Assembly (NCBI GenBank): GCA_937965665.1
Contig: CALCJE010000095.1
Location: 1 to 28,066 of the forward strand
Direction of reading: 5' to 3'
Source: an uncultured Bacteroidales bacterium
GTDB taxonomy: Bacteria > Bacteroidota > Bacteroidia > Bacteroidales > UBA4417
Length of the DNA stretch: 28,066 nt
The notes beneath the pieces were generated by a model that saw nothing but the letters and a program-made list of their open reading frames with translations, was not told where the DNA came from and searched no databases. Position 1 is the first letter of the stretch; every line of letters starts with the position of its first letter. The position numbers and the translations under genes are program-made. This document shows, in pieces, positions 16,328 through 24,246 of the stretch.

Positions 16328-17959
16328 ATGAAAAGAATACTTTTTATCAGCCTCGTGATGCTTCTCAGCTCCTCATACCTGTTCTCGCAGAACAATATTT
16401 TAACTGTAGCAGAGAAATCGGGGTATGAGTCCACCGCCAGGTACGCCGAGGTACAGCAATATATCACCGAACTTGCACGGGGTTCAAAAAACATTCGTGT
16501 CGAAACCATTGCAAAAAGTATTGAAGGAAGGGATGTTCCATTGCTGGTGATTGCCAACCCGCTTCCAAAATCACCCGCCGACCTGGTGAACGACAAACGC
16601 ATCGTGGTTTATATACAGGCAAATATCCACGCCGGTGAGGTAGAAGGAAAAGAAGGGAGCATGATGCTGGCCCGCGACCTGGTGAAAGGATTAAACAATG
16701 ATATCCTGAAAAACTTAATTGTCCTGATTTGCCCTAATTTTAACCCCGATGGAAACGAGGCCATCAGCACACAAAACCGGGCATATCAGAATGGGCCGAA
16801 AAATGGTGTCGGATTGCGCTATAACGGGCAGATGCTCGACCTGAACCGGGATGCAGTTAAACTGGAAAGCCCCGAAATGCAAGGCCTCATCAGGAATGTA
16901 ATCAACAAATGGGATCCATCGGTTGTGGTTGACTGCCATACTACAAACGGATCGTACCACGAAGAACCGGTAACATTTACCTGGATGATGAACCCTGCCG
17001 GAGATCGTGGGCTCATCAATTTTATGCGCGACGATATGATGCCGGCTGTTTCGGGAATTCTGACCCAGAAATACAATGTGCTGAACTGCTTCTACGGCGA
17101 ATTCACCGACCTTAAAAATCCCGAGGCCGGCTGGATATCATACGCCTCCGAACCCCGTTACCTGGTAAATTATATGGGAGTGCGCAACCGGCTTGCCATC
17201 CTGAACGAAAACTATGTGTATGCCGACTACAAAACCCGTGTGCTGGGAAGTTACAAGCTGCTTCATTCCATCCTCGAATATTCAGCTTCGCATGCCGGCA
17301 CGATCAAGACATTGCTCAAAAATACAGATCAACAAACCATTGCACGGGCAACTGACCCCGCTTCCAATGCTGTATTCCCCATCGAATATGAAGCCAAACC
17401 CACACCTCAGCCCATTACGGTAAGGGCTTTCGAAGTTGATGTGGTGAAAAACGCACAAGGCCAGGAAGACCTTGTGAAAAGCGACCGGCAGAGAACAGTA
17501 ACCGTTCCGTACATTGCCGACTATTATGCTACCAAAAACACAGTATTTCCTTTTGCTTACCTGCTTCGGTTGAGCGACCCGGTGGTTAAAAACCTGCTCC
17601 AGGCCCATGGAATAAAACTTGAAAAACTTACCCAAACCACCAGGCTTGAAGTTGAGTCGTTTAAAATTGTAAGCCTGAAACCTACCAGCCGACTGAACCA
17701 GGGACATTATACCAATTCGGTTTCAGGAACCATGGTAAAAGATACGCTCGATTTTCTCCCCGGAACCTACGTGATCCGGATGGCCCAGCCGCTGGCAAAC
17801 CTGGCTGCATACCTGCTTGAACCGCAAAGCAACGATGCACTTTTGCTTTGGAATTTCTTCGATCGCTACCTGGTACCGCAATGGGGAAGAGGATATAACG
17901 AATACCCGGTTTACAGGCTGATGCAAAAAACAGCGCTAAATACTGTCCCGGTTTTATAA
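16328..17959 (+). CDS. M14-family zinc metallocarboxypeptidase, secreted
   Basis: This 543-residue protein is exported by the signal peptide MKRILFISLVMLLSSSYLFSQ and belongs to peptidase family M14, which removes C-terminal residues or acts on peptidoglycan or small substrates. The zinc ligands are H101 and E104 in NIHAGEVEG, and H204 in VVDCHTTNG. The substrate-binding NPDGN (139-143) and LDLNRD (170-175) are also typical. The proton-donor glutamate is likely E293 in ILNENYVY, less certain because the surrounding wording differs from pancreatic-type enzymes. The C-terminal ~200 residues look like an additional beta domain without a T9SS tail, so it probably stays in the periplasm. It follows the C25 protease by 92 bases and has its own -7 box; the two may jointly break down proteins, but this is inferred. 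Confidence 0.9.
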   Translation: MKRILFISLVMLLSSSYLFSQNNILTVAEKSGYESTARYAEVQQYITELARGSKNIRVETIAKSIEGRDVPLLVIANPLPKSPADLVNDKRIVVYIQANIHAGEVEGKEGSMMLARDLVKGLNNDILKNLIVLICPNFNPDGNEAISTQNRAYQNGPKNGVGLRYNGQMLDLNRDAVKLESPEMQGLIRNVINKWDPSVVVDCHTTNGSYHEEPVTFTWMMNPAGDRGLINFMRDDMMPAVSGILTQKYNVLNCFYGEFTDLKNPEAGWISYASEPRYLVNYMGVRNRLAILNENYVYADYKTRVLGSYKLLHSILEYSASHAGTIKTLLKNTDQQTIARATDPASNAVFPIEYEAKPTPQPITVRAFEVDVVKNAQGQEDLVKSDRQRTVTVPYIADYYATKNTVFPFAYLLRLSDPVVKNLLQAHGIKLEKLTQTTRLEVESFKIVSLKPTSRLNQGHYTNSVSGTMVKDTLDFLPGTYVIRMAQPLANLAAYLLEPQSNDALLLWNFFDRYLVPQWGRGYNEYPVYRLMQKTALNTVPVL

Positions 17960-18491
17960 CTGCCGGCTTCCTGAAAAATAACCCGCTGTCAGAAAAAAAC
18001 AGGGGCCGAAATTCCTGAGGTATCCATAATCAGCATTTATAATCCTGAGCACCCTAACGGGATGTGATCCTGTACAGCAGGATTTGCACATCAACCCATC
18101 GTTTTACCTGGTCGTATTTTATTGAATACCTGTGAGTTGCTTAACAATAACTCTGAGTTAATGCTGCGTATCCTATCCGGATACGTTAAATAAAGCATAT
18201 TGAACTTCTTATACGCCAATTTGTTAAATAGTGCCTGGCACTTACGTTTTTTATATCTGAGGGATATAAAAACACCTAAACGCTCTTCAAAACCGGTATT
18301 GCTTTAAACAGTTCATGCACCACGTGGCATGCATCATTACCATTTAGCCTGAAAAGTATTTTCACCTTTCTTTTTTGCGTTGTCTGAACAAACGGGATAT
18401 TTTCCATCCATTAAAGTTTGCATTCAAAAAAACCACTGTGGTATCTGCCTTTTGAGCAGAATAAAAATTTTATTCAATAAAACCTACATCT
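17960..18491. other. 532-base intergenic stretch without a gene
   Basis: No frame over 60 codons fits here. The only structures I see are an AT-rich hairpin at about 18248-18272 (ten base pairs around TGAGG), a short inverted repeat ATCCTG/CAGGAT near 18065-18082, and an 18173-18182 palindrome. None has the T-run placement of a convincing terminator. The gap could hold regulatory DNA for the cupin gene or the decayed remains of a gene. Confidence 0.5.
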
Positions 18492-19115
18492 ATGGAAAGA
18501 AGGAATTTTATAGTTACATCAGGGCTTTTAGCCGCTTTTAGTGCACTTTCGCCTATAACATCCATCTCAAATCCGGTAAGCCAGATGACCGGCACATCCG
18601 AAAACCTTAATCCTGTTCTTCTGCCCGCCATGCCCCCATTGGACCACAAGGGTGGAATGGATATCAGGGTATGGATGCGGTCGGCCATGACAAACGGGTT
18701 ATTTTCGAGCGTTGAATGCGCTGTAGCTCCAAAACTGATGGGCCCGGCGCCCCATCATCACCTGGAACTGGATGAAATTATGTATGTTATTGAAGGTACT
18801 GCCAGTGTGCTGGTAGGCAAGGATGTTGTTGAGGTACATGCAGGTGGTTGGCACCTGCGACCCAGGCTGATAACCCATACTTTCTGGAATGCATCGGACA
18901 AACCTTTGCGGTTTGTTGATATGTATTTCAACCAGCCTTTCGAAGAGTACCTGGAGCGCGTTTTTCACGAACTCACTCCCGAAAACGGATATCCCCAGGG
19001 GTCTGAGAAAAAAAACAAAGAGATCAGTGCCCTTGCCGAAAAATTCGGACTGGTTCATTTACCCGACGCCTGGGAGGAACGTAAAGCAATTGCAGCCAGA
19101 TATGGACTAAAATAG
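18492..19115 (+). CDS. Cupin-domain protein with a twin-arginine-like signal
   Basis: This 207-residue protein has one cupin barrel. Motif 1 is PHHHLELDEIMYVIEG, giving the metal-binding set H88, H90 and E95; motif 2 is P...THTFWN with H129 at the metal position. The N-terminus, MERRNFIVTSGLLAAFSALS, has the shape of a twin-arginine signal (RRNF) followed by a hydrophobic run, which suggests export, although Tat use is not certain in this phylum. The C-terminal 60 residues are charged and helical. Single cupins do many jobs (dioxygenase, isomerase, binding protein), and I cannot tell which. It is alone in its transcription direction between a 532-base gap and the M15 peptidase gene, which starts 142 bases downstream. 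Confidence 0.75.
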   Translation: MERRNFIVTSGLLAAFSALSPITSISNPVSQMTGTSENLNPVLLPAMPPLDHKGGMDIRVWMRSAMTNGLFSSVECAVAPKLMGPAPHHHLELDEIMYVIEGTASVLVGKDVVEVHAGGWHLRPRLITHTFWNASDKPLRFVDMYFNQPFEEYLERVFHELTPENGYPQGSEKKNKEISALAEKFGLVHLPDAWEERKAIAARYGLK

Positions 19116-19257
19116 TTTTCCCGTTTACGGTTACATTTTATAAATACGAACCCCTGATTTATAAGTGTGACAGAACTTTACAGCAACCTGAATTAATAGG
19201 TTAAAGCATCTGAAATATCAGCACTTCTTTAAACAACATTCTAAAAATTTTAAGTTT

Positions 19258-19719
19258 ATGGTTACAAACATCCAGTTTACGCCAAATTTTTCGTTGTACG
19301 AACTATTGGTTACCGAACACCGCAGTTTTGATGATGAACAGTACAACCCGCCCGCTGCTGTTATTGATAACCTGAAAGCATTGTGCATAAACATATTGCA
19401 ACCCTTGCGCAATGCCCTGGGCACACCCATAAAAGTAAACAGTGGTTACCGATGTCCTTCGTTGAACAAAGCCATTAAAGGATCGCTCACCAGCCAGCAT
19501 ATGACAGGCCAGGCAGCTGACATCATCGACCTGACCAACGGCAATGAGTTTTTGTTTAAGAAAATAAAAGAATTAAACCTGCCATTCGACCAGATGATTG
19601 ACGAATTTGGCTTCAGGTGGGTACATGTTTCGTATGATCCGGCACGTAATCGCCGCGATATCCTGCAGGCTGTAAAAGATGCCAAAGGCAAAACAATTTA
19701 CATCAGGCCAAATGTATAA
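19258..19719 (+). CDS. Peptidase M15A, D,D-carboxypeptidase/endolysin-like
   Basis: This 153-residue protein is a zinc peptidase of the M15 family, which cleaves D-Ala-D-Ala or peptide bridges in cell-wall peptides. The zinc ligands are H81 and D88 in SQHMTGQAADI and H123 in WVHVSY; the preceding VNSGYRCPSLNKAIKGS (60-76) is the usual lead-in. It has no signal peptide, unlike cell-wall modifying enzymes, and M15A proteins of this length are common as phage endolysins. There are no phage genes or holin around it, so it may be a stray domesticated endolysin. The ATG follows a short AT-rich leader; I see no clear -7 box. It converges with manA 66 bases away. Confidence 0.86.
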   Translation: MVTNIQFTPNFSLYELLVTEHRSFDDEQYNPPAAVIDNLKALCINILQPLRNALGTPIKVNSGYRCPSLNKAIKGSLTSQHMTGQAADIIDLTNGNEFLFKKIKELNLPFDQMIDEFGFRWVHVSYDPARNRRDILQAVKDAKGKTIYIRPNV

Positions 19720-19785
19720 ACCGGCCCGGGCAATTGCTTAAAAAGAAGTAGCACGGTGGAAGAAACCGGGAAACCGACCCCGGCC

Positions 19786-20784
19786 TTAATCCTGGGGATA
19801 GTAAATCTCCAGGATTTTTGCTTCTGGTTTTGGCGTAATTTGTATCCGCTCCATAATAGCCGGCACCAGGAGAACCTCCCCTGCCCTCAGTGTTTCAGAA
19901 CCACTTTCATATTCAACAAAGCATTCGCCTTCGGCACATTGTAAAATCACAAACGAGTCGAGCCCGCTGTAATCTTTCACCACCGGCTTATCAAAATGAA
20001 TCAGGCTGGTATTAAAATATTTACTTTCAACAATGGGAACGGTCCTGTTGAACTCAGGGGTATATTCAGTGCGGTACGAAGCGTGTTGTTTAAAGTCCAG
20101 GGCATCGAGCGCCAGGTCGGTATGCAGTTGCCGGGCATTACCTTTATCATCAACCCTGTCGAAATCATAAATGCGGTAAGTCAGGTCGCTGGATTGCTGG
20201 ATTTCGAAAATCAGCAGTCCCGGGCCCAGGGCATGCACCCTGCCTGCCGGCATAAAGAACACATCCCCCTTTTTTACTTTCTCGTAATTCAGGATATCTT
20301 TTAACGTGCCGTTATTCAGGTCGTACAGGTATTGCTCAGCATCCATTTCGCGGTTGAAACCGCTGATAAGTTCTGCGCCGGGTTCAGCTTCGGCCACATA
20401 CCACATTTCGGTTTTTCCCAGGCCATTATGGCGGCTTTGGGCAAGTTCATCGTCAGGATGTACCTGTATTGAAAGCCAGTCGTTCGCATTCAGAATTTTG
20501 ATCAGCAACGGAAAATTATTGCCGTATTTTTCGAATACCGCTTCGCCTACCAAATCGCCCATGTACACATCGATCAGTTCATCAAGCTGGTTTTCGGCCA
20601 GGAAACCATTGCTTACCACGCTGATTTCGTCACCGTAGCCTGATAACACCCATGCTTCACCACAATTAGGCAGCGGGGCATAGTCCATGCCAAAAACACT
20701 TCGTATTTTATCACCACCCCAAATCTTTTCTTTAAAAATGGGGGTAAACTTCAATGGATATAAATCGTTTGTTTCCAAATCCAA
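19786..20784 (-). CDS. manA: Mannose-6-phosphate isomerase, class I
   Basis: This 332-residue enzyme converts mannose-6-phosphate and fructose-6-phosphate. The class I zinc site is visible as Q107 and H109 in IQVHPDD, E126 in GKTEMWYV, and H184 in PAGRVHALGPG. The length is that of the short bacterial form (Bacillus type), without the extra insertion seen in eukaryotic enzymes. Its N-terminal KFTPIFKEKIWGG is diagnostic. A -7 box sits about 50 bases upstream, back to back with that of the lipA-lipB gene. It probably supplies mannose-derived sugars for glycans, but no such genes flank it. The 66 bases separating it from the M15 gene show no good terminator. Confidence 0.95.
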   Translation of the reverse strand: MDLETNDLYPLKFTPIFKEKIWGGDKIRSVFGMDYAPLPNCGEAWVLSGYGDEISVVSNGFLAENQLDELIDVYMGDLVGEAVFEKYGNNFPLLIKILNANDWLSIQVHPDDELAQSRHNGLGKTEMWYVAEAEPGAELISGFNREMDAEQYLYDLNNGTLKDILNYEKVKKGDVFFMPAGRVHALGPGLLIFEIQQSSDLTYRIYDFDRVDDKGNARQLHTDLALDALDFKQHASYRTEYTPEFNRTVPIVESKYFNTSLIHFDKPVVKDYSGLDSFVILQCAEGECFVEYESGSETLRAGEVLLVPAIMERIQITPKPEAKILEIYYPQD

Positions 20785-20833
20785 GTCTTTATTTCTTTGT
20801 TTATAATCTCAAATCGTACAATCATCCGATCCC

Positions 20834-20841
20834 CAAAAGTA
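20834..20841 (-). promoter_or_regulatory. Candidate -7 box for manA
   Basis: The minus strand reads TACTTTTG, exactly TAnnTTTG, 50 bases before the manA start, which would give a leader near 45 bases. The same octamer faces the other way at 20916. Confidence 0.5.
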
Positions 20842-20915
20842 CGAATATATCCCTTTGTGTTCACCATCACTGGTTAAATACAAGGATGCCAAACCGGCAA
20901 TAGAAGTAAATAAAG

Positions 20916-20923
20916 TACTTTTG
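20916..20923 (+). promoter_or_regulatory. Candidate -7 box for the lipA-lipB gene
   Basis: TACTTTTG matches TAnnTTTG exactly and ends 13 bases before the ATG at 20937, implying a leader of only about 7-10 bases, or about 15 if the second ATG (M3, 20943) is used. There is no clear TTG at -33. Confidence 0.5.
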
Positions 20924-20936
20924 CCCACTCAATAAA

Positions 20937-22541
20937 ATGACAATGCCTGATAAACCAAATAGCCCTATACGTAAGCCCGACTGGTTAAAAATCAAGCTTC
21001 CGAAAGGCGATAATTACCTGAAGGTAAAAGGAATACTTGAAGAAAAAGGCCTGCACACCATCTGTTCGAGCGGCAAATGCCCCAATATGGGCGAATGCTG
21101 GAATGCCGGCACCGCTACGTTTATGATCCTGGGCGATATATGTACCCGCAGTTGTAAGTTCTGCGCTACCAAAACGGGCAAGCCGCTGGCCGTGGATATG
21201 AATGAGCCTGAAAAGATCGCACAATCCGTAAACCAGCTTAGGCTGAAACATGTGGTGATTACTTCTGTCGACAGGGATGACCTGCCAGATGGAGGGGCAG
21301 GCATTTGGGCAGCAACCGTGCGCCGGGTAAAAGAACTTAACCCCGGAACCACCATCGAAACCCTGGTGCCCGATTTTGGCGGAAATGCCGGGCAGCTTCA
21401 GATGGTTATTGAAGCAGCCCCGGATATCATTTCGCATAACCTGGAGACTGTTCGCAGGCTTACACCACAAATACGCAGCGCAGCCCAGTATGCCCGAAGC
21501 CTGGAGGTTTTAAGGCAAATTGCCGCTTCAGGGCTGAGCGCAAAATCAGGAATTATGGTGGGCCTGGGTGAAACCGAAGCCGAAGTACTTGAAACCATGG
21601 ACGACCTCCGCAAGGTAAACTGCCGTATTTTTACCATCGGCCAGTACCTGCAGCCCACCCCCCAGCACCTGAAAGTGGTTGAATATATTCACCCGGATCA
21701 ATTTGAAAAATACCGGGTAGCCGGAATTAACAAAAGTTTCGCGCATGTGGAAAGCAAACCGCTGGTGCGCAGCAGTTATCATGCAGAAAAACATATTGAA
21801 TCCCCACTTAAAAACACGGTTTTATCACAGCATCCGAAACAAAGGGTTACTGCGCACGACCTTGGACAAATGCCTTACCGGCAAGCCTGGGATTACCAGG
21901 AAAAACTGCTCAATGAAATCATTGCACAGAAACTTGAATTCCAGCGGCAGCCGGTTAGCGGGCAAATGACTACAAACAACTACCTGCTTTTGGTGGAGCA
22001 TCCCCATGTTTTTACCCTGGGCAAAAGCGGCTCCGAAGAGAACATGCTGGCCAACTTTATACAACTACAGGCTAAAAATGCCGAATTCGTTCATACAAAC
22101 CGGGGTGGGGATATAACGTATCACGGACCTGGTCAAATAGTTGGTTACCCCATTCTGAACCTCGATTATTTTGCAAAAGGCATCCGCGATTATATCGAAA
22201 AACTGGAGGAAGCGGTTATCCTCACCCTGCGGCATTATGGAATACAATCCGAAAGACTCGAAGGCGCAACCGGCGTATGGCTCGACCCCAAAACCCCGGC
22301 CAAAACAAGGAAAATTTGTGCTATGGGTGTGCGCGTAAGCCGCGGCGTTAGCATGCATGGTTTCGCACTGAATGTAAATACGGATCTTTCGTATTTTAAC
22401 CTGATAAACCCCTGCGGATTTACGGATAAAAAGGTAACTTCGCTGCAGCAGGAGCTGGGCAGGGAGATGGATATAGACCAGGTGAAACTGGTGCTAAAAG
22501 AAAAAATAGCAGAAGTATTCAACATGGAAATGGCAGGTTAA
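20937..22541 (+). CDS. Lipoyl synthase fused to octanoyl transferase (LipA-LipB)
   Basis: One 534-residue frame holds two lipoate-synthesis enzymes. Residues 1-285 are lipoyl synthase: the auxiliary cluster cysteines C43, C48 and C54, the radical-SAM CX3CX2C with C69, C73 and C76, and the closing RSSYHAEK with the serine ligand. Residues ~303-530 are octanoyl-ACP:protein transferase: DLGQMPYRQAWDYQEKL, EHPHVFTLG, RGGDITYHGPGQ (389-400), K459 next to C461, and the acyl cysteine C493 in INPCGF. The linker is only about 17 residues with no in-frame ATG suitable for a separate start, so this is a real fusion in this sequence, not adjoining genes. It would place transfer of the octanoyl group and sulfur insertion in one chain. 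No lipoate-dependent target genes are near. Start M1 or M3. Confidence 0.94.
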   Translation: MTMPDKPNSPIRKPDWLKIKLPKGDNYLKVKGILEEKGLHTICSSGKCPNMGECWNAGTATFMILGDICTRSCKFCATKTGKPLAVDMNEPEKIAQSVNQLRLKHVVITSVDRDDLPDGGAGIWAATVRRVKELNPGTTIETLVPDFGGNAGQLQMVIEAAPDIISHNLETVRRLTPQIRSAAQYARSLEVLRQIAASGLSAKSGIMVGLGETEAEVLETMDDLRKVNCRIFTIGQYLQPTPQHLKVVEYIHPDQFEKYRVAGINKSFAHVESKPLVRSSYHAEKHIESPLKNTVLSQHPKQRVTAHDLGQMPYRQAWDYQEKLLNEIIAQKLEFQRQPVSGQMTTNNYLLLVEHPHVFTLGKSGSEENMLANFIQLQAKNAEFVHTNRGGDITYHGPGQIVGYPILNLDYFAKGIRDYIEKLEEAVILTLRHYGIQSERLEGATGVWLDPKTPAKTRKICAMGVRVSRGVSMHGFALNVNTDLSYFNLINPCGFTDKKVTSLQQELGREMDIDQVKLVLKEKIAEVFNMEMAG

Positions 22542-22601
22542 CAAAAAGCCTTTTCAAAGAACGAACAGAATTATAAAGCAATAACCAAAACCTTTTTACT
22601 T

Positions 22602-23222
22602 ATGCCTTCAATCCAATCTATCTGTGTTTTTTGCGGTTCCTCAAGCGGCAATAACCCACTTTATACCGAAAAAGCAATTGCCTTAGGAAATATATTTATC
22701 GAAAATAACATTACACTTGTTTATGGTGGAAGCAATGTTGGACTGATGCATGTAATTGCTGAAACTATGCTGAAAGCCGGCGGAAAGGTAATCGGGGTTA
22801 TGCCGCATAACCTTATTCGCCGCGAAGTAGCACACAAAGGCCTTACTCAATTTTACGAGGTTGAAACCATGGCCGAGCGCAAAGCCCGGATGGACGAACT
22901 TTCCGATGCTTTTATTGCTATGCCGGGCGGCATTGGTACCCTCGACGAAATATTTGAAGTGATGAGCTGGAACCAGCTGGAACTCATCAGCAAACCTGTT
23001 GCACTTTACAACGTACTTGGTTATTACGACCAGTTACTGAGTTTTCTCGATCATTCAGTAAACCAGCATTTTGTAAAACCCGAACACCGGCTCAACCTCA
23101 TCGCCGAAAGCGATGAAAAAATACTCCTGAATAAAATCATGCATTATAAACCCATAAAGGTTGATGGCGGGAAATGGATTAAAGAGCTGAAACAGGGAAC
23201 ATCAGCCACTGGTAATTTGTAA
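22602..23222 (+). CDS. LOG-family Rossmann-fold protein (TIGR00730 type)
   Basis: This 206-residue protein belongs to the LOG family, whose members cut nucleoside 5'-monophosphates into the base and ribose 5-phosphate (in plants, activating cytokinins). The signature is seen as GGSNVGLM (43-50) and PGGIGTLDEIFEVMSWNQL (108-126), with the ERKARMDE segment just before it. Length is typical. It lies 60 bases after lipA-lipB and is followed by DUF3147 and a kinase gene in the same direction with short gaps, so co-transcription is plausible. Old annotations call these lysine decarboxylases, which is wrong for this family. The natural substrate in this organism is not known from sequence. Confidence 0.9.
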   Translation: MPSIQSICVFCGSSSGNNPLYTEKAIALGNIFIENNITLVYGGSNVGLMHVIAETMLKAGGKVIGVMPHNLIRREVAHKGLTQFYEVETMAERKARMDELSDAFIAMPGGIGTLDEIFEVMSWNQLELISKPVALYNVLGYYDQLLSFLDHSVNQHFVKPEHRLNLIAESDEKILLNKIMHYKPIKVDGGKWIKELKQGTSATGNL

Positions 23223-23239
23223 TCTTTTAAGCCTTTTTT

Positions 23240-23590
23240 ATGGTCTATTATATTGTGAAAGTGCTGCTTTCGTCAGTTATCATTGTCCTGATTTCGGAAA
23301 TTTCGAAACGAAGCTCGCTTATGGGAAGTATCCTGGCATCTGTTCCGCTGGTTTCGGTGATGGCTATCATCTGGATTTATATCGAAACCAAAGATATTCA
23401 GAAGATTGCATCACTTTCGTCGGACATATTCTGGCTGGTGATTCCATCGCTGGGATTTTTCGTCCTGCTGCCTTACCTGCTAAAAAAACAAGTTGATTTC
23501 TGGGTTTCGATGGGCATTTCAGTTATAGCCATGGTAATATTCTATTTTATCATGATCTTTGTGCTCGAAAAATTCGGCATCAGGTTATAG
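23240..23590 (+). CDS. DUF3147-like small membrane protein
   Basis: This 116-residue protein is very hydrophobic, with four membrane segments at about residues 4-20, 27-46, 61-80 and 89-112. It matches the wording of the DUF3147 family (KVLLSSVIIVLISEISKRSSLMGSILASVPLVS). No function is known, and I see no catalytic residues beyond a few charged ones between the first two helices (SEISKRS). It starts 17 bases after the LOG gene, which suggests co-translation with it and with the kinase that follows 45 bases downstream. It may be a small channel-like or structural protein, but this is speculation. Confidence 0.75.
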   Translation: MVYYIVKVLLSSVIIVLISEISKRSSLMGSILASVPLVSVMAIIWIYIETKDIQKIASLSSDIFWLVIPSLGFFVLLPYLLKKQVDFWVSMGISVIAMVIFYFIMIFVLEKFGIRL

Positions 23591-23635
23591 GCAAATGAAA
23601 ACCTTAACCATCAGTTTACCAGAAAATACGGGCAA

Positions 23636-24193
23636 ATGATAATAATTGGAATAACCGGTACTTTAGGCGCAGGAAAAGGAACCATTGTTGAATACCTGGT
23701 TCAGCAAAAAGGATTTGTTCATTTCTCGGTACGGAGTTTTATTACCGAAGAAATTAACAGGCAAGGACTTCCGGTTAACCGCGATAGCATGGTGGTGGTT
23801 GCCAATAAACTGCGGGCTGACCATTCGCCATCGTACATTATCGACCAGCTGTACGCCAAGGCTTTATTAACCGGCAAAAACTGTATCATCGAGAGCATAC
23901 GCACCCCGGGCGAAGTACAATCGCTACGCGAAAAAGGAAATTTCCTGCTCTTTGCCGTTGATGCCGACCCTAAGCTTCGCTACGAGCGCATCGTGATGCG
24001 CAACTCCGAAACCGACAGAATATCGTACGAAACCTTTGTTGAAAACGAAAAACGCGAAATGCAGTCGGGCGATCCCAACAAACAGAACATTGGCAAGTGC
24101 ATTGAGCAGGCCGACCAGGTATTTATGAATAATTCAACGGTGGAGCTATTGTTCCGCCAGGTAGAAGAATCACTGAAGGGATATCATATATAA
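23636..24193 (+). CDS. P-loop nucleotide kinase-like protein
   Basis: This 185-residue protein has a Walker A motif GTLGAGKGT (8-16) near its start and the fold of dephospho-CoA kinase and nucleoside monophosphate kinases. The later IIESIRTPGEV (near 85-95) corresponds to the Walker B/lid region, and a second basic stretch (RYERIVMRNSETDR) matches the arginines used for phosphate transfer. It is too divergent from coaE for me to name it dephospho-CoA kinase. The convergent neighbour 52 bases away is a dCMP deaminase, so deoxynucleotide kinase activity is an attractive guess. The same pair of domains (P-loop kinase plus deaminase) is fused in antiphage dCTP/dCMP deaminases; here they are separate, on opposite strands. 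Confidence 0.75.
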   Translation: MIIIGITGTLGAGKGTIVEYLVQQKGFVHFSVRSFITEEINRQGLPVNRDSMVVVANKLRADHSPSYIIDQLYAKALLTGKNCIIESIRTPGEVQSLREKGNFLLFAVDADPKLRYERIVMRNSETDRISYETFVENEKREMQSGDPNKQNIGKCIEQADQVFMNNSTVELLFRQVEESLKGYHI

Positions 24194-24202
24194 GCTCCTT
24201 TT

Positions 24203-24246
24203 GCAGGAATAATGTTGGGTTTAACCGGCAGCGATAAAATTCCTGC
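24203..24246. repeat. Inverted repeat between convergent genes
   Basis: GCAGGAAT (24203-24210) and ATTCCTGC (24239-24246) are perfect inverted copies around 28 bases in the gap between the convergent kinase and deaminase genes. It has the location expected of a bidirectional terminator, but lacks a T-run on either side. Confidence 0.35.

Noticed and set aside
18248..18272. AT-rich hairpin in the 532-base gap
   Set aside because: Too AT-rich and without a following T-run for a terminator; no repeat of it seen in the window.
23636..24193. Dephospho-CoA kinase (coaE) for the P-loop gene
   Set aside because: The fold matches but I could not confirm CoaE-specific residues, so a specific gene name was withheld.
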